Notes under the pieces: model-generated
Database searches by the model: none
What the model saw: the letters and a program-made list of their open reading frames with translations, nothing else
What the model was told of the DNA's origin: nothing
In this document: piece after piece, positions 35,495 through 45,480 of the stretch
Numbering within the stretch: position 1 is the stretch's first letter
How the letters are laid out: the number at the start of each line of letters is the position of its first letter
Translations under genes and position numbers: made by a program
DNA from: Tundrisphaera lichenicola
GTDB taxonomy: Bacteria > Planctomycetota > Planctomycetia > Isosphaerales > Isosphaeraceae
Assembly (NCBI RefSeq): GCF_051175385.1
Contig: NZ_CP195106.1
Location: forward strand, 1,922,001 to 1,986,000
Direction: 5' to 3'
Length of the DNA stretch: 64,000 nucleotides

Positions 35495-37459
35495 TCAGTG
35501 GCAACAACTGCCATTCGACGCGACCTTCTTCGCCGATGGTGGGATGTCGTTCGCCGGATTGGCGGAGAAGAAGCCCGCCGGTTTGAGGGTGAACCCGATG
35601 TAGGCCGTCGGCATGACCGGGTAGTCCTCGGGGCGGGGGATGTGGGTGTGGCCGAAGGTGTACCAGAGGACCACGTCGGTGTCCTCGATCGGTCGATCCT
35701 GATCGGTCCACTTCATCAGGCCGTCGCCACCCTGGCTCTGATTCGGGTAATCGCCCGCCCCGTATCGCTCGTCGGGTTGATAGGGCGTAACCCAGACGTG
35801 ATGGTCGACAAACCTCGCCCGCTTCCGCCACCAGGCATTGGGCGAGGCGAACGGGACCGAGTTGTCGCCCGGCAAGAGCTTGTAACCGACCGACTCGCCG
35901 ACGTGATTCTTCACCCCAGGATTGACCACCTTCCAGGTCCGGGCCGTCTCCAGGTTGAGGTTCCCGCGTGCCTCCTTCTCGGTCTTCAAGGGAGTGGCAC
36001 GCGCCTGGAAGGCGTTCTCGAAGGGGTTGTTCTCGTCGATGGGGTCGGGGATCACGTCGATCCGTTGGACCGTGTTGGCGGTCCCATCGAGGTCGAAGTC
36101 GAGCCTCATATTAAAGAAGTGCTGATGATTGGGCGCGTATAACTGCGGGGCGACGAGGTTCCCGTGCTTGGGCGTCTCCCCTTCGGCGTAGGCCCCGAGC
36201 GAGAGGATGCCGGTCAGCTTGATCTCGAACTGGATCGTGCCATCCTGGTAGAGATACCAGAAGAAGCCATACTCGTAGTTCTCGACGGTCGAGATCGACG
36301 AGACGACCAGGCGTCGAGATCGGCGAACCTCGGGCGAGTCGGGCAGTCTGCGGTCGGTGTGCTTCCAGAGGATCCCGAAGTCTTCTTCATGCATGCAGAC
36401 GGCGTTCTTGATCGTCAGGGATTCGCCCCGAGAATCGCAGAGGTGGGCGTCGAAATAGCGGATCAGGCCCAGGCAGTCGCAACCCAGCTCCAGGCTGTTG
36501 GCACACATGCCCATGCCATACTCGCCGACGTCGAAGGCATTCTTCCGGCGCTGGGTCGGTCCGGGGTCGCCGTAGGGGACCACCATCTCGGTCAGTGATC
36601 CTCGATAGAGGACCGAACGATCGCGGTCGCCGTCCTTGTATCGGAGGTGGTGGAGCGTCAGGCCTTCGCGGGCATTGAAGCCGATGACGAAGCTCCAGTT
36701 CTGCCAGCGGACCTGATACCCCTCGACGTCGAAACTCGGCCCCTCGGGCTGGACGATCTCCAGAGGCTTGATGCCGTCGCGGAATCGCTCAATCCGGCTC
36801 GCCGCATAATTGGCCTCGCCGGGCGGGATCGGCCAACGGTCATATTCCTCGATCCGGACGACCTCCATGGAGTTAAGGTCGACCACCGGTCGGATGCCTT
36901 CGATGGGACGGACATAGCCATTGTCGGTGGGATCGGACCGGAGGAAGCAAAGCGGGCGCGCCAACCTCCTCGTTCGATCCTCCTCCGATCCGTAATTCCC
37001 GGCGCTCCAGATATCGACCATGACCAGGCTGGTGTCATCGACGCCGGTATGGGCCTTGAGAGCCGCCTTGAAGGCCGGGCTGGCCAGGACGGCGGCCTCG
37101 CACTCAACCTGTTCGTCGATCGTCATCGTCGGCTGGACGCCGGGAACGTGCTTCCAGCCGAGCAGCTTACCCTCGGTCAAGGAGAGCCGGGCCTCATGAC
37201 AGGAGTTTGTCGCGTTGTCGAAGAGGACCGCGAACGCCTCGCGAGAGCCAGGTGGTGTCGTCGGATTCGCGTGGACCAGATTTTTCTCGGGCTCCAGGAG
37301 GGCGACCGAGATGAACCGGGTCGTCGGTGTGACCTTGCCGGCCTCGCGGAGCAGGGCGACGGCTTGCTGGACTTCCCCGGCCGTGAGCGGTTCCAGGGGG
37401 TGGGTGATCCGGTCGATCGTCGGCGATGGGGCGGGCGTGATGTTGATCAGGTCGGGCAC
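35495..37459 (-). CDS. Copper-containing primary amine oxidase
   Basis: About 654 residues, the usual length of bacterial copper amine oxidases, which oxidise primary amines to aldehydes with release of H2O2 and ammonia. The topaquinone precursor tyrosine is in ENYEYGF (Tyr395), the catalytic base Asp310 is in NAFDVGEYGMG, and copper ligands are in NHQHFFNMRLDFDLDG and YTFGHTHIPRPEDYPVMP. GTG at 37459 follows GGAGG closely and matches the expected N-terminus; an ATG 29 codons upstream (37546) would add a low-complexity tail. No signal peptide is evident, so it is probably cytoplasmic. It is alone on its strand here. Confidence 0.9.
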   Translation of the reverse strand: MPDLINITPAPSPTIDRITHPLEPLTAGEVQQAVALLREAGKVTPTTRFISVALLEPEKNLVHANPTTPPGSREAFAVLFDNATNSCHEARLSLTEGKLLGWKHVPGVQPTMTIDEQVECEAAVLASPAFKAALKAHTGVDDTSLVMVDIWSAGNYGSEEDRTRRLARPLCFLRSDPTDNGYVRPIEGIRPVVDLNSMEVVRIEEYDRWPIPPGEANYAASRIERFRDGIKPLEIVQPEGPSFDVEGYQVRWQNWSFVIGFNAREGLTLHHLRYKDGDRDRSVLYRGSLTEMVVPYGDPGPTQRRKNAFDVGEYGMGMCANSLELGCDCLGLIRYFDAHLCDSRGESLTIKNAVCMHEEDFGILWKHTDRRLPDSPEVRRSRRLVVSSISTVENYEYGFFWYLYQDGTIQFEIKLTGILSLGAYAEGETPKHGNLVAPQLYAPNHQHFFNMRLDFDLDGTANTVQRIDVIPDPIDENNPFENAFQARATPLKTEKEARGNLNLETARTWKVVNPGVKNHVGESVGYKLLPGDNSVPFASPNAWWRKRARFVDHHVWVTPYQPDERYGAGDYPNQSQGGDGLMKWTDQDRPIEDTDVVLWYTFGHTHIPRPEDYPVMPTAYIGFTLKPAGFFSANPANDIPPSAKKVASNGSCCH

Positions 37460-37777
37460 GGGACCTCCGGGTCGGTACGGGTCTTCGCAGGTTCCGCCAT
37501 CACGAGGGGAAAGCCTCTCCCCAGAGGGAGGATCTGCCCCCATCATAACTCAAGAGACGCCCCGGCGAATGGCCCAGGTTCTGCCTTACCGATCAATCCG
37601 CGAGATGATTGTTCGGTCTCGAGCTTTGGCTTTGGCTGGGCCGACGAATCGCATCGACTCGGCCCGTGGATCGATGGGATCCGCTGTTGCCGACCGGATC
37701 CGGGAGGATCGGACAAGGCGGCATGATCAGGGGGAAGTTCCCTCGTGAAGCCGGTCTGAGATGGCTTCAGATCCGCC

Positions 37778-38506
37778 TTATTCTTCGCCTTCAGGCTCTC
37801 CAGTACGGGTAGAATCGACGAACGATCCGCCTCGGCCATCGACCACCAACGCAACCTTCAACGGACATTCGGTCTCCGCCGGTTCCCCTCGCCGATACCG
37901 CTGCAACAAATCCTGGGACCGCCGGGCCAGCATCCGACGGACCTCTCGTCGTTTCCCTCTAACCCTGGGGATCGTCATCCCGTCGTAGCCGGTCGTCCGG
38001 TGCCGCATCCAGGCGATCACGGCGGCCTCGGCCCTCTGCTCGATCGGGATTCGACCTGTCCGGGCCACCGTGCCGCTTCCGACCGGCGTGGCATGCTCGG
38101 TGACGGCTCTTGCCAACCGCTCGGCCAGTTCGTCGTGGATTGGATGAAAAGAGAGGAACGCCAATACCGCCCCGTGGAAGTCTTCGACATACACAGCCTG
38201 GACCTTCTCACGCCTGAGGGATGCGGCCTCCCTCTTCCTGATATAGCCCTCCGTCGATCGCTCGACCTCCAGTAAGCTCCGAACCCTCTCGATGGTTGCT
38301 GCCGACGCCCAGATACCTCGGGAGAACATCCTCCGGCCCACCTTCTCCTGGACGATCCAATGATCTCCGGCGGTCTTCACGCGGCGAGTCAGTGCGGCGT
38401 CACCCGGAGGCAGCAGGGCCCAATCTACCGGCACGGTCAGGACCGTGCCATCGTCCTTCAGAACGGTCTGGGATGTCGGTCCTGGGGAGTAGCTGTGCTC
38501 ACTCAT
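37778..38506 (-). CDS. DUF2293 domain-containing protein
   Basis: A 242-residue protein. The C-terminal part (VIAWMRHRTTGYDGM, then GKRREVRRMLARRSQDLLQRYR) matches the DUF2293 pattern; the N-terminal half (LPPGDAALTRRVKTAGDHWIVQEKVGRRMFSRGIW) is a basic domain typical of the same bacterial proteins. The basic character suggests nucleic-acid binding, but function is unknown. Start at 38506 (MSEHSYSPG) is the first one giving protein-like sequence. It lies between the amine oxidase and a glycoside-hydrolase-like gene, about 95 bases from the latter. Confidence 0.8.
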   Translation of the reverse strand: MSEHSYSPGPTSQTVLKDDGTVLTVPVDWALLPPGDAALTRRVKTAGDHWIVQEKVGRRMFSRGIWASAATIERVRSLLEVERSTEGYIRKREAASLRREKVQAVYVEDFHGAVLAFLSFHPIHDELAERLARAVTEHATPVGSGTVARTGRIPIEQRAEAAVIAWMRHRTTGYDGMTIPRVRGKRREVRRMLARRSQDLLQRYRRGEPAETECPLKVALVVDGRGGSFVDSTRTGEPEGEE

Positions 38507-38600
38507 TTCATCGCCGATCCCAGCATCTCCGATCACTTCAACACCCCGTCCGGGACCTCGAACGAGACTTGCTCCGGCTTCGCGCCGACATGTCCGCGCC

Positions 38601-39782
38601 TCATCGGTCCTCGGATCGCTCCTTACCGCCATGGATGATCCGATAGAGGTGAACCTGATAACCCTCGAATTGGTCCTCCCACTGGCCGCCGACAGCCTCG
38701 ATCGAGCGGCCCTCGCCGATGACCTCGACCCGGACATCGCCCTTCTCCGGCAGGGTGAAGCTGGCCTTCGCCTCTCCATCGCGCATGGCAACGGCGAACA
38801 CGTACGTCGCCCCCGCATGACGCTTAACCATGACGTCGATCGGCACGGACTCCACGGACGACTCGAAGCTCGCGGCATCCACCAGGTCCGGGCTGTTGAG
38901 GGCAGGGGCCAGTTCGATGATCTGTCGGTTCACGTCTCCCACCGCGCGGGCCATATCCTGATCGGCCAGGAGACCCGCTTCGATGAACTTCGGCTTGAAC
39001 TCGTGAGCGAAGTAGATAATGCCCTTCGCGCCGTGGATCAGGGCCATCCAGACCTCCGAACGGACCTGCTCCGGCGTTGGCCCTCGGTTGGGATTGTTGA
39101 TCCGGGTCGTCTCGATGCAGCACCAGACACCCTTGCGGCCTTCGGACCAGCTTCGAAGGCGATCGACGCCCATCGGTACATACCAGAGATTCCCCGCGAC
39201 CGCCTTGTTCTCATGGCTGGCGGGGTAGATGTCGAAGGAGGCGATGTCGCATCCTTTGAGGTATTCCGGATAGTCCTCCGGGTGGTTCGTCCGGACCCCT
39301 CGGCCATAGTAGCCGTCCCAGGCCACTCCCTGTCCCAGGTTCAACAGGACCGGGCGATCGGGATCGGCCTGGCGTATCTTCTCGTAGCCTTCGACGATCC
39401 TGGACGGCGAGATGGGCGGCCCATATCCCTTGCCCTGTCCGAGCGACTGGGCGTTATCGGGCTCGTCGCCGTGCATCCAGCCGACGATTGTCGAGCGGTC
39501 CTTGAACCGGAGCGATCGTTCGCCCTGACCGCAAATCAGTCGGATGCCGGACTTGTCGAGCAAGTCAAGTTGCTCCTCGGTCGGCCCCCTCCAGATCCCG
39601 ACGTAGGTATTGATCCCGATCGCCCGGTATCGTTCGGCATTGCTCGGGGCCTGGAGCCAGACGGCGACCGGGAAGAACTCCGGAGTCTGCGGTAAGCCCT
39701 TCGGGAAGGTTGATTGGGCGGGCTCTGCCATGACTCCATTTGCCAGACCCAGGAACAACAGGACGATTCGCCAGGCTGGCAT
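38601..39782 (-). CDS. Exported glycoside-hydrolase-like TIM-barrel protein
   Basis: A 393-residue protein with a signal peptide (MPAWRIVLLFLGLANGVMA). The barrel carries VGWMHGDEPDN (Glu107) and GVWCCIETTR (Glu224), spaced and placed like the acid/base and nucleophile of clan GH-A enzymes, plus GCDIASFDIYPAS. A small C-terminal beta domain (about 310-393) follows. It resembles beta-galactosidase-like barrels but I cannot assign a family. It may act on plant or algal glycans in the periplasm. Confidence 0.7.
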   Translation of the reverse strand: MPAWRIVLLFLGLANGVMAEPAQSTFPKGLPQTPEFFPVAVWLQAPSNAERYRAIGINTYVGIWRGPTEEQLDLLDKSGIRLICGQGERSLRFKDRSTIVGWMHGDEPDNAQSLGQGKGYGPPISPSRIVEGYEKIRQADPDRPVLLNLGQGVAWDGYYGRGVRTNHPEDYPEYLKGCDIASFDIYPASHENKAVAGNLWYVPMGVDRLRSWSEGRKGVWCCIETTRINNPNRGPTPEQVRSEVWMALIHGAKGIIYFAHEFKPKFIEAGLLADQDMARAVGDVNRQIIELAPALNSPDLVDAASFESSVESVPIDVMVKRHAGATYVFAVAMRDGEAKASFTLPEKGDVRVEVIGEGRSIEAVGGQWEDQFEGYQVHLYRIIHGGKERSEDR

Positions 39783-40043
39783 GTTCAGGCCCTTCTGTTG
39801 AGGTTGGTCGGATCGAGAAGGCGAGCCGGGATGGTGAGCGGCTCGGGGCTTTTCCCGTCCTGGTCCATCGGGGCGGGTCACGTTACCATACCGCCCACTC
39901 TCCCGAACAGGAATGCTATGCATACCCGATGGCGAAACCGACTCATCTGGAAGGCGGACCGATCGGACGACCGGCTCAACGACTGACCATTGCCGGTCGA
40001 TACCGCGAGACTCCCTTGTCTGTACCGATCGATTGAGGACGAC

Positions 40044-40829
40044 TCAAGGTGAGCTACGAGGCTCGGCGACCTTCGCCAAGAACCTCACCGGGAGCAATGG
40101 GCACCCTTGCTTGGCCTCCACCAGCCTGTATCCCTCGGCGAACTCGACGCCGCACTCGGTCCCACGGCGGCGATGCATCTTCTCGTGATCCCCCCAGATC
40201 ACCTCGGGCTCCTGGCTTTTGTGCTCCATCAAAGCCTGGCGTTTGATGTCCCGGACAGGTCCAAGGTCCAGGTAGAGAGCGGGCTCGAAAGCGATCGTCT
40301 GATCGTCGGTCATGACCTCGAAGAAATAAAGGTTCCAGCCGCCCTGGCGCTTGTAAGATTGCCAGACGAGCGAACTAACCGTGTGGTGATTCGGGTGAGT
40401 GTCCAGCGGCCAGTGAGTCACCACGATGTCGGGCTTCGCCTCGACGAGCCAGGCTGAGACCTCCCGCAGGGTCTTCAAGTCGGCCACGAGCGTCTCATGG
40501 GCGTAGGGGAAGAACTTCGGCGTCGCCCCCAGGACCTTGCAGGCGGCGGTCGCCTCCTCCTGCCGGACCTCGGACTCGGGCCGATCGAAGAAACGCCTGC
40601 CGCCTCGGAACGCCGTACCGTAGGCGCAGATGACCTCGTGGCCCTGCCGGGTCAGCGTGGCGATCAATCCGCCGGCCCCCGACTCCGGGTCGTCCGGGTG
40701 GCCTCCGAAGACGACGAACTTCAGCTTCTCGCCCGGAGTTCGACCGTCCCCGTTCGCGAAGGCCGAAGGCATTGTGGCGATCGCCAGCAAGGCCGATACA
40801 ACGGATATCCAGAAGAACGGAGACCTCAT
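40044..40829 (-). CDS. Exported PIG-L family deacetylase
   Basis: A 261-residue LmbE/PIG-L zinc deacetylase with a signal peptide. FVVFGGHPDDPESGAGG holds the zinc ligands and catalytic Asp (His44, Asp46, Asp47), and HWPLDTHPNHHTV gives the third histidine. PIG-L enzymes remove acetyl groups from N-acetylglucosaminyl conjugates, including N-acetylglucosaminyl-inositol. The upstream in-frame ATG at 40916 would hide the signal peptide; 40829 is preferred. Divergent from the SASA esterase gene with 255 bases between, suggesting joint removal of glycan acetyl groups. Confidence 0.9.
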   Translation of the reverse strand: MRSPFFWISVVSALLAIATMPSAFANGDGRTPGEKLKFVVFGGHPDDPESGAGGLIATLTRQGHEVICAYGTAFRGGRRFFDRPESEVRQEEATAACKVLGATPKFFPYAHETLVADLKTLREVSAWLVEAKPDIVVTHWPLDTHPNHHTVSSLVWQSYKRQGGWNLYFFEVMTDDQTIAFEPALYLDLGPVRDIKRQALMEHKSQEPEVIWGDHEKMHRRRGTECGVEFAEGYRLVEAKQGCPLLPVRFLAKVAEPRSSP

Positions 40830-41084
40830 GAGGATCGCCTCCAGATCGGCCGAGTCGAGGAGTGAGCCTGCTCCAGTTTCCTCTGTTGCCCGACGGCCAC
40901 TTCTTTGCCGACCCATGATCCATCGGCTCTGTCATCCTCGACACCTTCGCCAGTGCGGAACGGTCGATGAAACGCCCAACATGCTGTTTGTCGGTCGATC
41001 CTTCAGAATTCATCCCTTGACGCTACAATCGAGTTAGTCGTCGCTATCAAAGTCAACCCTACGGATTAGCATCGAGGAAATCCA

Positions 41085-42080
41085 TTGATTCGTCACTTCA
41101 AAGCTTGGACGATTATTATTTCCCTGTCCGTCGTCGGTTCGCCCACGACCGAAGCCGGTGAGTTTGGAAAGTCGCCATTGAAGGTGTTCATCCTGGTCGG
41201 GCAGTCGAATATGCAGGGTCAGGCGGTCGCCGACCTTGACGGCAAGGACTACAACGATGGCCGAGGGACCCTGAATGATCTCATGCGGCATGCCGACAAG
41301 TCCGGTCGCTTCAAACATCTGCGCGACGACCAGGGCCGCTGGACCGTACGCGACGACGTCTGGGTCAGATATCAGCCCGAAGGCGAACCACTCAAGAAAG
41401 GGCCGCTTTCGCTGGGTTTCACCCCTTACGAAGGCAAGCACCACTTCGGGCCCGAGCTAGAGTTCGGTCATGTGGTGGGAGACCACTTCGAGAACCAGAT
41501 TCTACTCATCAAGACGGCCTGGGGCGGCAAGAGCCTGTATCGCGACTTCCGACCCCCCAGTTCCGGCGGCGAGGTCGGGCCTTACTACCAGAAGATGTTG
41601 ACGGAGATTCGCGAGTCTCTCGCGAACCTCTCGACCGACTTCCCCACCTACGATGCTGGCGGGTACGAGTTGGCGGGCCTCGTCTGGTATCAGGGCTGGA
41701 ACGACGGCGTCGACCCCAAAGGAGCGATCCCGGAATACGAGCAGAACCTTGTCAACTTCATCAAAGATGTGCGTAAGGATCTGAACGCTCCGAACCTCCC
41801 GGTCGTTATCGGCGAATTGACCGGCCCTTGGGTGGAAGCGCCAGACGACTGGGCGACCCTTCGGAATTCGCAGGCCCGAGCCGCGGCACGACCGGAGTTC
41901 CGAGGCAATGTCACCTTCGTCGAGACCCACGACTTCGTACGAAAGCCCGAGGAATCGCCCAACCCCGGCCATGGTCATCACGAATTTGGCAACGCCGAGA
42001 CCTATCTTCTCGTCGGAGACGCGCTCGGAACCGCGATGAAGGCGATGCTCACCACATCCTCTGATCGCGAGACAAAATGA
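41085..42080 (+). CDS. Exported SASA-domain carbohydrate acetylesterase
   Basis: A 331-residue SGNH-type esterase of the sialate O-acetylesterase/CE6 family. A signal peptide is followed by LKVFILVGQSNMQGQ with nucleophile Ser41; GLVWYQGWNDG is the conserved block III and the C-terminal GHGHHEFGNAETYLLVG carries the catalytic histidine. It would remove O-acetyl groups from sugars outside the cytoplasm. TTG start at 41085 with GAGGAAA 5 bases upstream; no nearby ATG fits the signal peptide. Confidence 0.88.
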   Translation: MIRHFKAWTIIISLSVVGSPTTEAGEFGKSPLKVFILVGQSNMQGQAVADLDGKDYNDGRGTLNDLMRHADKSGRFKHLRDDQGRWTVRDDVWVRYQPEGEPLKKGPLSLGFTPYEGKHHFGPELEFGHVVGDHFENQILLIKTAWGGKSLYRDFRPPSSGGEVGPYYQKMLTEIRESLANLSTDFPTYDAGGYELAGLVWYQGWNDGVDPKGAIPEYEQNLVNFIKDVRKDLNAPNLPVVIGELTGPWVEAPDDWATLRNSQARAAARPEFRGNVTFVETHDFVRKPEESPNPGHGHHEFGNAETYLLVGDALGTAMKAMLTTSSDRETK

Positions 42081-42092
42081 GGCCACCGCTGA

Positions 42093-42123
42093 CGTGAGGA
42101 ACGTCTTTCGAACGTTCCTCACG
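42093..42123. terminator. Hairpin between convergent genes
   Basis: CGTGAGGAACGT (42093-42104) and its exact complement (42112-42123) form a 12-bp stem with a 7-base loop just after the esterase stop codon, followed by CCTTTCC. It could serve both the esterase and the convergent gene. Confidence 0.65.
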
Positions 42124-42130
42124 CCTTTCC

Positions 42131-43777
42131 TCATTCCTTCGACGCTTGTCGTGTCACAATTGGTACATACCCCGCCTCCAGGCCCAGTGGAGGGGTCACG
42201 ATCAATGCGGGATCGAGGTCGGCCAGTTTTCCAACGGTGGGTGGCGGGAGGTAGTCGCGATCTTTGGACCAGTTCCGCTGAAGTTTCTCCACCCGAGACT
42301 GGAGGCTCTCTCGCTCCTGGTCGGTGAGATCGGCGTTGAGCAAGGCGGGCTGGTCGGCGAAGCGATACCAGAAGTAGGTCACCACGCTACCGTCACCCAG
42401 GCTCGCCTGGAAAGGTCCGGCCACCGGACCGGGCGACTTCCAGCTACTCCGCGGATCATCGGGAGTGACGTAAGCCTCGGCTCGATCCTCGCTGGGTCGC
42501 TTGAACTGGAACGAGGCAAGCCCGGTCTCGGCCGGGACGTCCTCGGGCCGCACCACGACCCACTCCGCTTTCTGATCGGGTTTCTGAGTCAGTCGAAAAT
42601 TTTCGGGGAGGGTGACGAGCGGTCCATCCTTGGAATCGATCCGAGTCACCAGTTCGCGATTCCACCGATATCCAAACGTGTTCGCATCCAGCGCCGCAGG
42701 TGTGGCGAAAGCACTCCAGGTGAGGGGCACCATCTTTTCCTCGGGGAGGGTTGGCGTGTCGATTTTCCAGGTCGCCCCTCCCTTTCCCGTGAATTTGTGC
42801 ACCATGGATGCCTCGGAGTCGATGGAACCGCTGGTCGGAGGTCCGCCATCGAACCAGGCCTTGACTCCATCCCAAAGCGCCTTCTTGCTGTAAGCGGTGA
42901 CGCGGTGTACGACGACCGAATTGCCCTCCGCGTCGCGAGGAAAGGAGACCGGCGCGATCCGAGCGTAGGTCTCTTCCTTCGCGTCCTTGGCCTGAATGCT
43001 GGGGACGTACTGTGTCTCCATCTGCAATGGTTTATTGGGCTTGGCGGGGCGGGTGTCCAGGAACATCCCGGCCAGTCGAGGTTCCTCGACACTCGCGCGT
43101 GACCAGAAATAGGGCGTGAAGAACGCCACCGGTCCTTTGAAGTTGCGAGTGTTCATGAACAAGGTCCAGCAGTGGTCGCCGGTAGGAACATCCTTCCCGG
43201 CGGTCGTGGATTTGGGGTTGGTGAGCGGCAACGGCAGGTATCCGTAGCCGACGAGTTCCCCGCAGGTCCCCTGTTTCAGAATCAACCCGTCGGGGGGCCA
43301 GAGTACCCAGGGACTGAGCTGGGCCACGCCGTACTTGCCCTGCGGTTCGTCCCAATCCCTCCCCTTGCCGGCCCCGGGACCGTTGGCCCATGCGCTAAAA
43401 TTCAGGGCCACCCCACCCATGATGAACTTCGGCGTTTCGGTCGCGAACCGAGTATCCCGCCACCAGCCCAAGCCTCCCTCGATATCGGTGTAGAGATTAT
43501 CGGGATCGGCGCCTTCGTATTGAGGGTGCATCCAGGTGCCGAACAAGCCCGTCTGAAAACGATTCCCGGGGTATTCCTTCAGCAATGGCCAGGCTGCCAC
43601 GTACATCGAGAACCCGGCGTTGTAGGTCTCCGGGACTTTCTCGTGCGGGACGAGCAGGTAACCGGCCATCTCACCTTCGTGAATCCGGTCGTCTGCGTCG
43701 ACCTCGAGAGTCCCAAGCAAGGAGAACGAGACGATCAGGCACGATGCAAACCAGGGAAAGGCGCTTGTCTCTCTCAT
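42131..43777 (-). CDS. Exported protein of unknown function
   Basis: A 548-residue protein that I do not recognise. It has a signal peptide (about residues 1-28), a conserved-looking Trp/Gly-rich N-terminal half (GLFGTWMHPQYEG, IMGGVALNFSAWANGPG, TLFMNTRNFKGPVAFFTPYFWS), and a beta-rich second half. No CxxCH, metal-binding or hydrolase signature stands out. It sits in a run of exported carbohydrate enzymes, 83 bases downstream of the Gfo/Idh/MocA gene on the same strand, so it may be co-transcribed with it. ATG at 43777; a TTG lies one codon earlier. Confidence 0.75.
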   Translation of the reverse strand: MRETSAFPWFASCLIVSFSLLGTLEVDADDRIHEGEMAGYLLVPHEKVPETYNAGFSMYVAAWPLLKEYPGNRFQTGLFGTWMHPQYEGADPDNLYTDIEGGLGWWRDTRFATETPKFIMGGVALNFSAWANGPGAGKGRDWDEPQGKYGVAQLSPWVLWPPDGLILKQGTCGELVGYGYLPLPLTNPKSTTAGKDVPTGDHCWTLFMNTRNFKGPVAFFTPYFWSRASVEEPRLAGMFLDTRPAKPNKPLQMETQYVPSIQAKDAKEETYARIAPVSFPRDAEGNSVVVHRVTAYSKKALWDGVKAWFDGGPPTSGSIDSEASMVHKFTGKGGATWKIDTPTLPEEKMVPLTWSAFATPAALDANTFGYRWNRELVTRIDSKDGPLVTLPENFRLTQKPDQKAEWVVVRPEDVPAETGLASFQFKRPSEDRAEAYVTPDDPRSSWKSPGPVAGPFQASLGDGSVVTYFWYRFADQPALLNADLTDQERESLQSRVEKLQRNWSKDRDYLPPPTVGKLADLDPALIVTPPLGLEAGYVPIVTRQASKE

Positions 43778-43860
43778 CAATCAGGGCCTCGAGAAGGTGT
43801 ACTTCCTCGTTCACTCGTGCCTGCAACGTCTCGTTGTGACCTGAAGGAGGGCCTCCTCGT

Positions 43861-45237
43861 TCAGACCCCGATTTCGAAACCTCTTCGACACTCCCGCGCG
43901 ACGAGTCCCTGGGCTTGCGGGTCGTCAACGATGACTTCGGTCATCGGGTCCCACCGGATCGGGCGGCCAAGGCGGGCGGCAATCCCGGCGAGGTGACATG
44001 TGGTGAGTGCGCGATGATGGCTGAAGACGTCGGATATCGGTTCCTTCCGCGAAACGACGCAATCGAAGAAATTCCGGATGTGATCGACGGGAGGGCTGTT
44101 CTTGTAGACCTCCTCGATCGAGCCTTCGGGCAGGGGGTTGGTCTTCATCGCGTCTACGGCCTCACCTCGAAGCCTGCCCCGGCTCACGAAGAGGCTTCCA
44201 TCCGTCCCCTCGAACAGAATCCCGTTTTCGCCGTCGTGGCGAATATCGAGTTCCATACCATCGGCATACTTGGCCTTGATCAAAAAGGCCGTGGCGGTGT
44301 TGTATCGCGTGTCATCGGTGGGGTATCCATCCTTGAAAGCCACGGGATGCTCGACCATCAGCGGGTCGATGGAAACGGGCCCAGTATCGGTTTTCCCCAT
44401 CGCCCACGTGGCGATGTCGACATGGTGAGCACCCCAATCGGTCAGCTTGCCGCCCGAGTATTCGTACCACCAGCGGAACTCGTAATGGCATCGCGACCAG
44501 CTCTTGGTCTCGCCATGGTCGCCCGCGAGCGAACGATAGTCAGCCCGAGGGACAGGCCCGAGCCAGAGGTCCCAGTCGAGCCCTCGGGGCGGCGCAGCTA
44601 CGGGGATTTCCGGACTTGTCTCGGCACCGCCGACGCTACAGGTCGCCTTCTTCAATCGGCCGATCCGTCCGTCACGAATCAGGGCGATTGCTTGCAAAAA
44701 GGTCAACTCGCTGCGTTGCTGCGTCCCGATCTGGACGACGCGTCCCGTCTTTCGAGTCGCGTCGGACATGAGCCGACCTTCCTCGATGGTCAGCGTCATC
44801 GGCTTCTCGCAGTAGACATCCTTGCCCGCTTTCATCGCCTCGATTGCGATCTTGGCGTGCCAGTGATCCGGCGTGGTGATATGGACGATATCGATATCCT
44901 TGCGGTCGATGATGGCCCGGTAGTCCAGCAGCACATCGGGCGCCTTGCCACACCATTCCTTGACGAGTTCGGCGGCCATGTTCCTGCGCGACTCATCGGC
45001 ATCGCAGACGGCGATATAATCGCCCAACTTGCGAAAATCGGGCGCCGTGCCGTAGGGCCCCTTGAGGCCGGTCGCCTTCTGACACCAGCGACTCCCGGTG
45101 CCGACCGCCCCCACCCGGGCTCGATCGTTGGCCGAGGTGAATCCCGACGCGTGTTCGAGGCGGCCCAACGACATTGCGCCGGCCCAAAGCAGCGAGGACC
45201 TCAAGACGTCACGACGATTGATGGTGGGTCGGGTCAT
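43861..45237 (-). CDS. Tat-exported Gfo/Idh/MocA family oxidoreductase
   Basis: A 458-residue NAD(P)-dependent sugar oxidoreductase. A Tat signal (NRRDVLRSSLLWAGAMSLG) precedes the Rossmann domain (RVGAVGTGSRW), then IVHITTPDHWHAKIAIEAMKAGKDVYCEKPMTL with the conserved EKP, and the C-terminal barrel domain with SGGKLTDWGAHHVDIA containing catalytic-region histidines. Exported GFO proteins carry tightly bound cofactor, as in glucose-fructose oxidoreductase. Exported members are abundant in Planctomycetes, and the family can act on 3-keto-glycosides, which would fit the DUF1080 protein in this window. Confidence 0.9.
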   Translation of the reverse strand: MTRPTINRRDVLRSSLLWAGAMSLGRLEHASGFTSANDRARVGAVGTGSRWCQKATGLKGPYGTAPDFRKLGDYIAVCDADESRRNMAAELVKEWCGKAPDVLLDYRAIIDRKDIDIVHITTPDHWHAKIAIEAMKAGKDVYCEKPMTLTIEEGRLMSDATRKTGRVVQIGTQQRSELTFLQAIALIRDGRIGRLKKATCSVGGAETSPEIPVAAPPRGLDWDLWLGPVPRADYRSLAGDHGETKSWSRCHYEFRWWYEYSGGKLTDWGAHHVDIATWAMGKTDTGPVSIDPLMVEHPVAFKDGYPTDDTRYNTATAFLIKAKYADGMELDIRHDGENGILFEGTDGSLFVSRGRLRGEAVDAMKTNPLPEGSIEEVYKNSPPVDHIRNFFDCVVSRKEPISDVFSHHRALTTCHLAGIAARLGRPIRWDPMTEVIVDDPQAQGLVARECRRGFEIGV

Positions 45238-45480
45238 GGTTCAGCCCAAGGTCGAGGGATGGTGTAATTATCCAGGATTCCACCATAACGGTCGTCCGAC
45301 TGCCAATGGATGCCGGTAGCGCAACGGACGCATCGGAGTGGGGCGAAATGGCCAGCCTTACCCAGGACGAGTCGTCCGAGAAATAGCTCGACGACCGACG
45401 AGCAATCAGGGGAAACCTCGGGAGCCACTCGATCCCTGTTCACGATCGAGGGTCGCGGATCGGCGGCTGGCCACCTTTGC

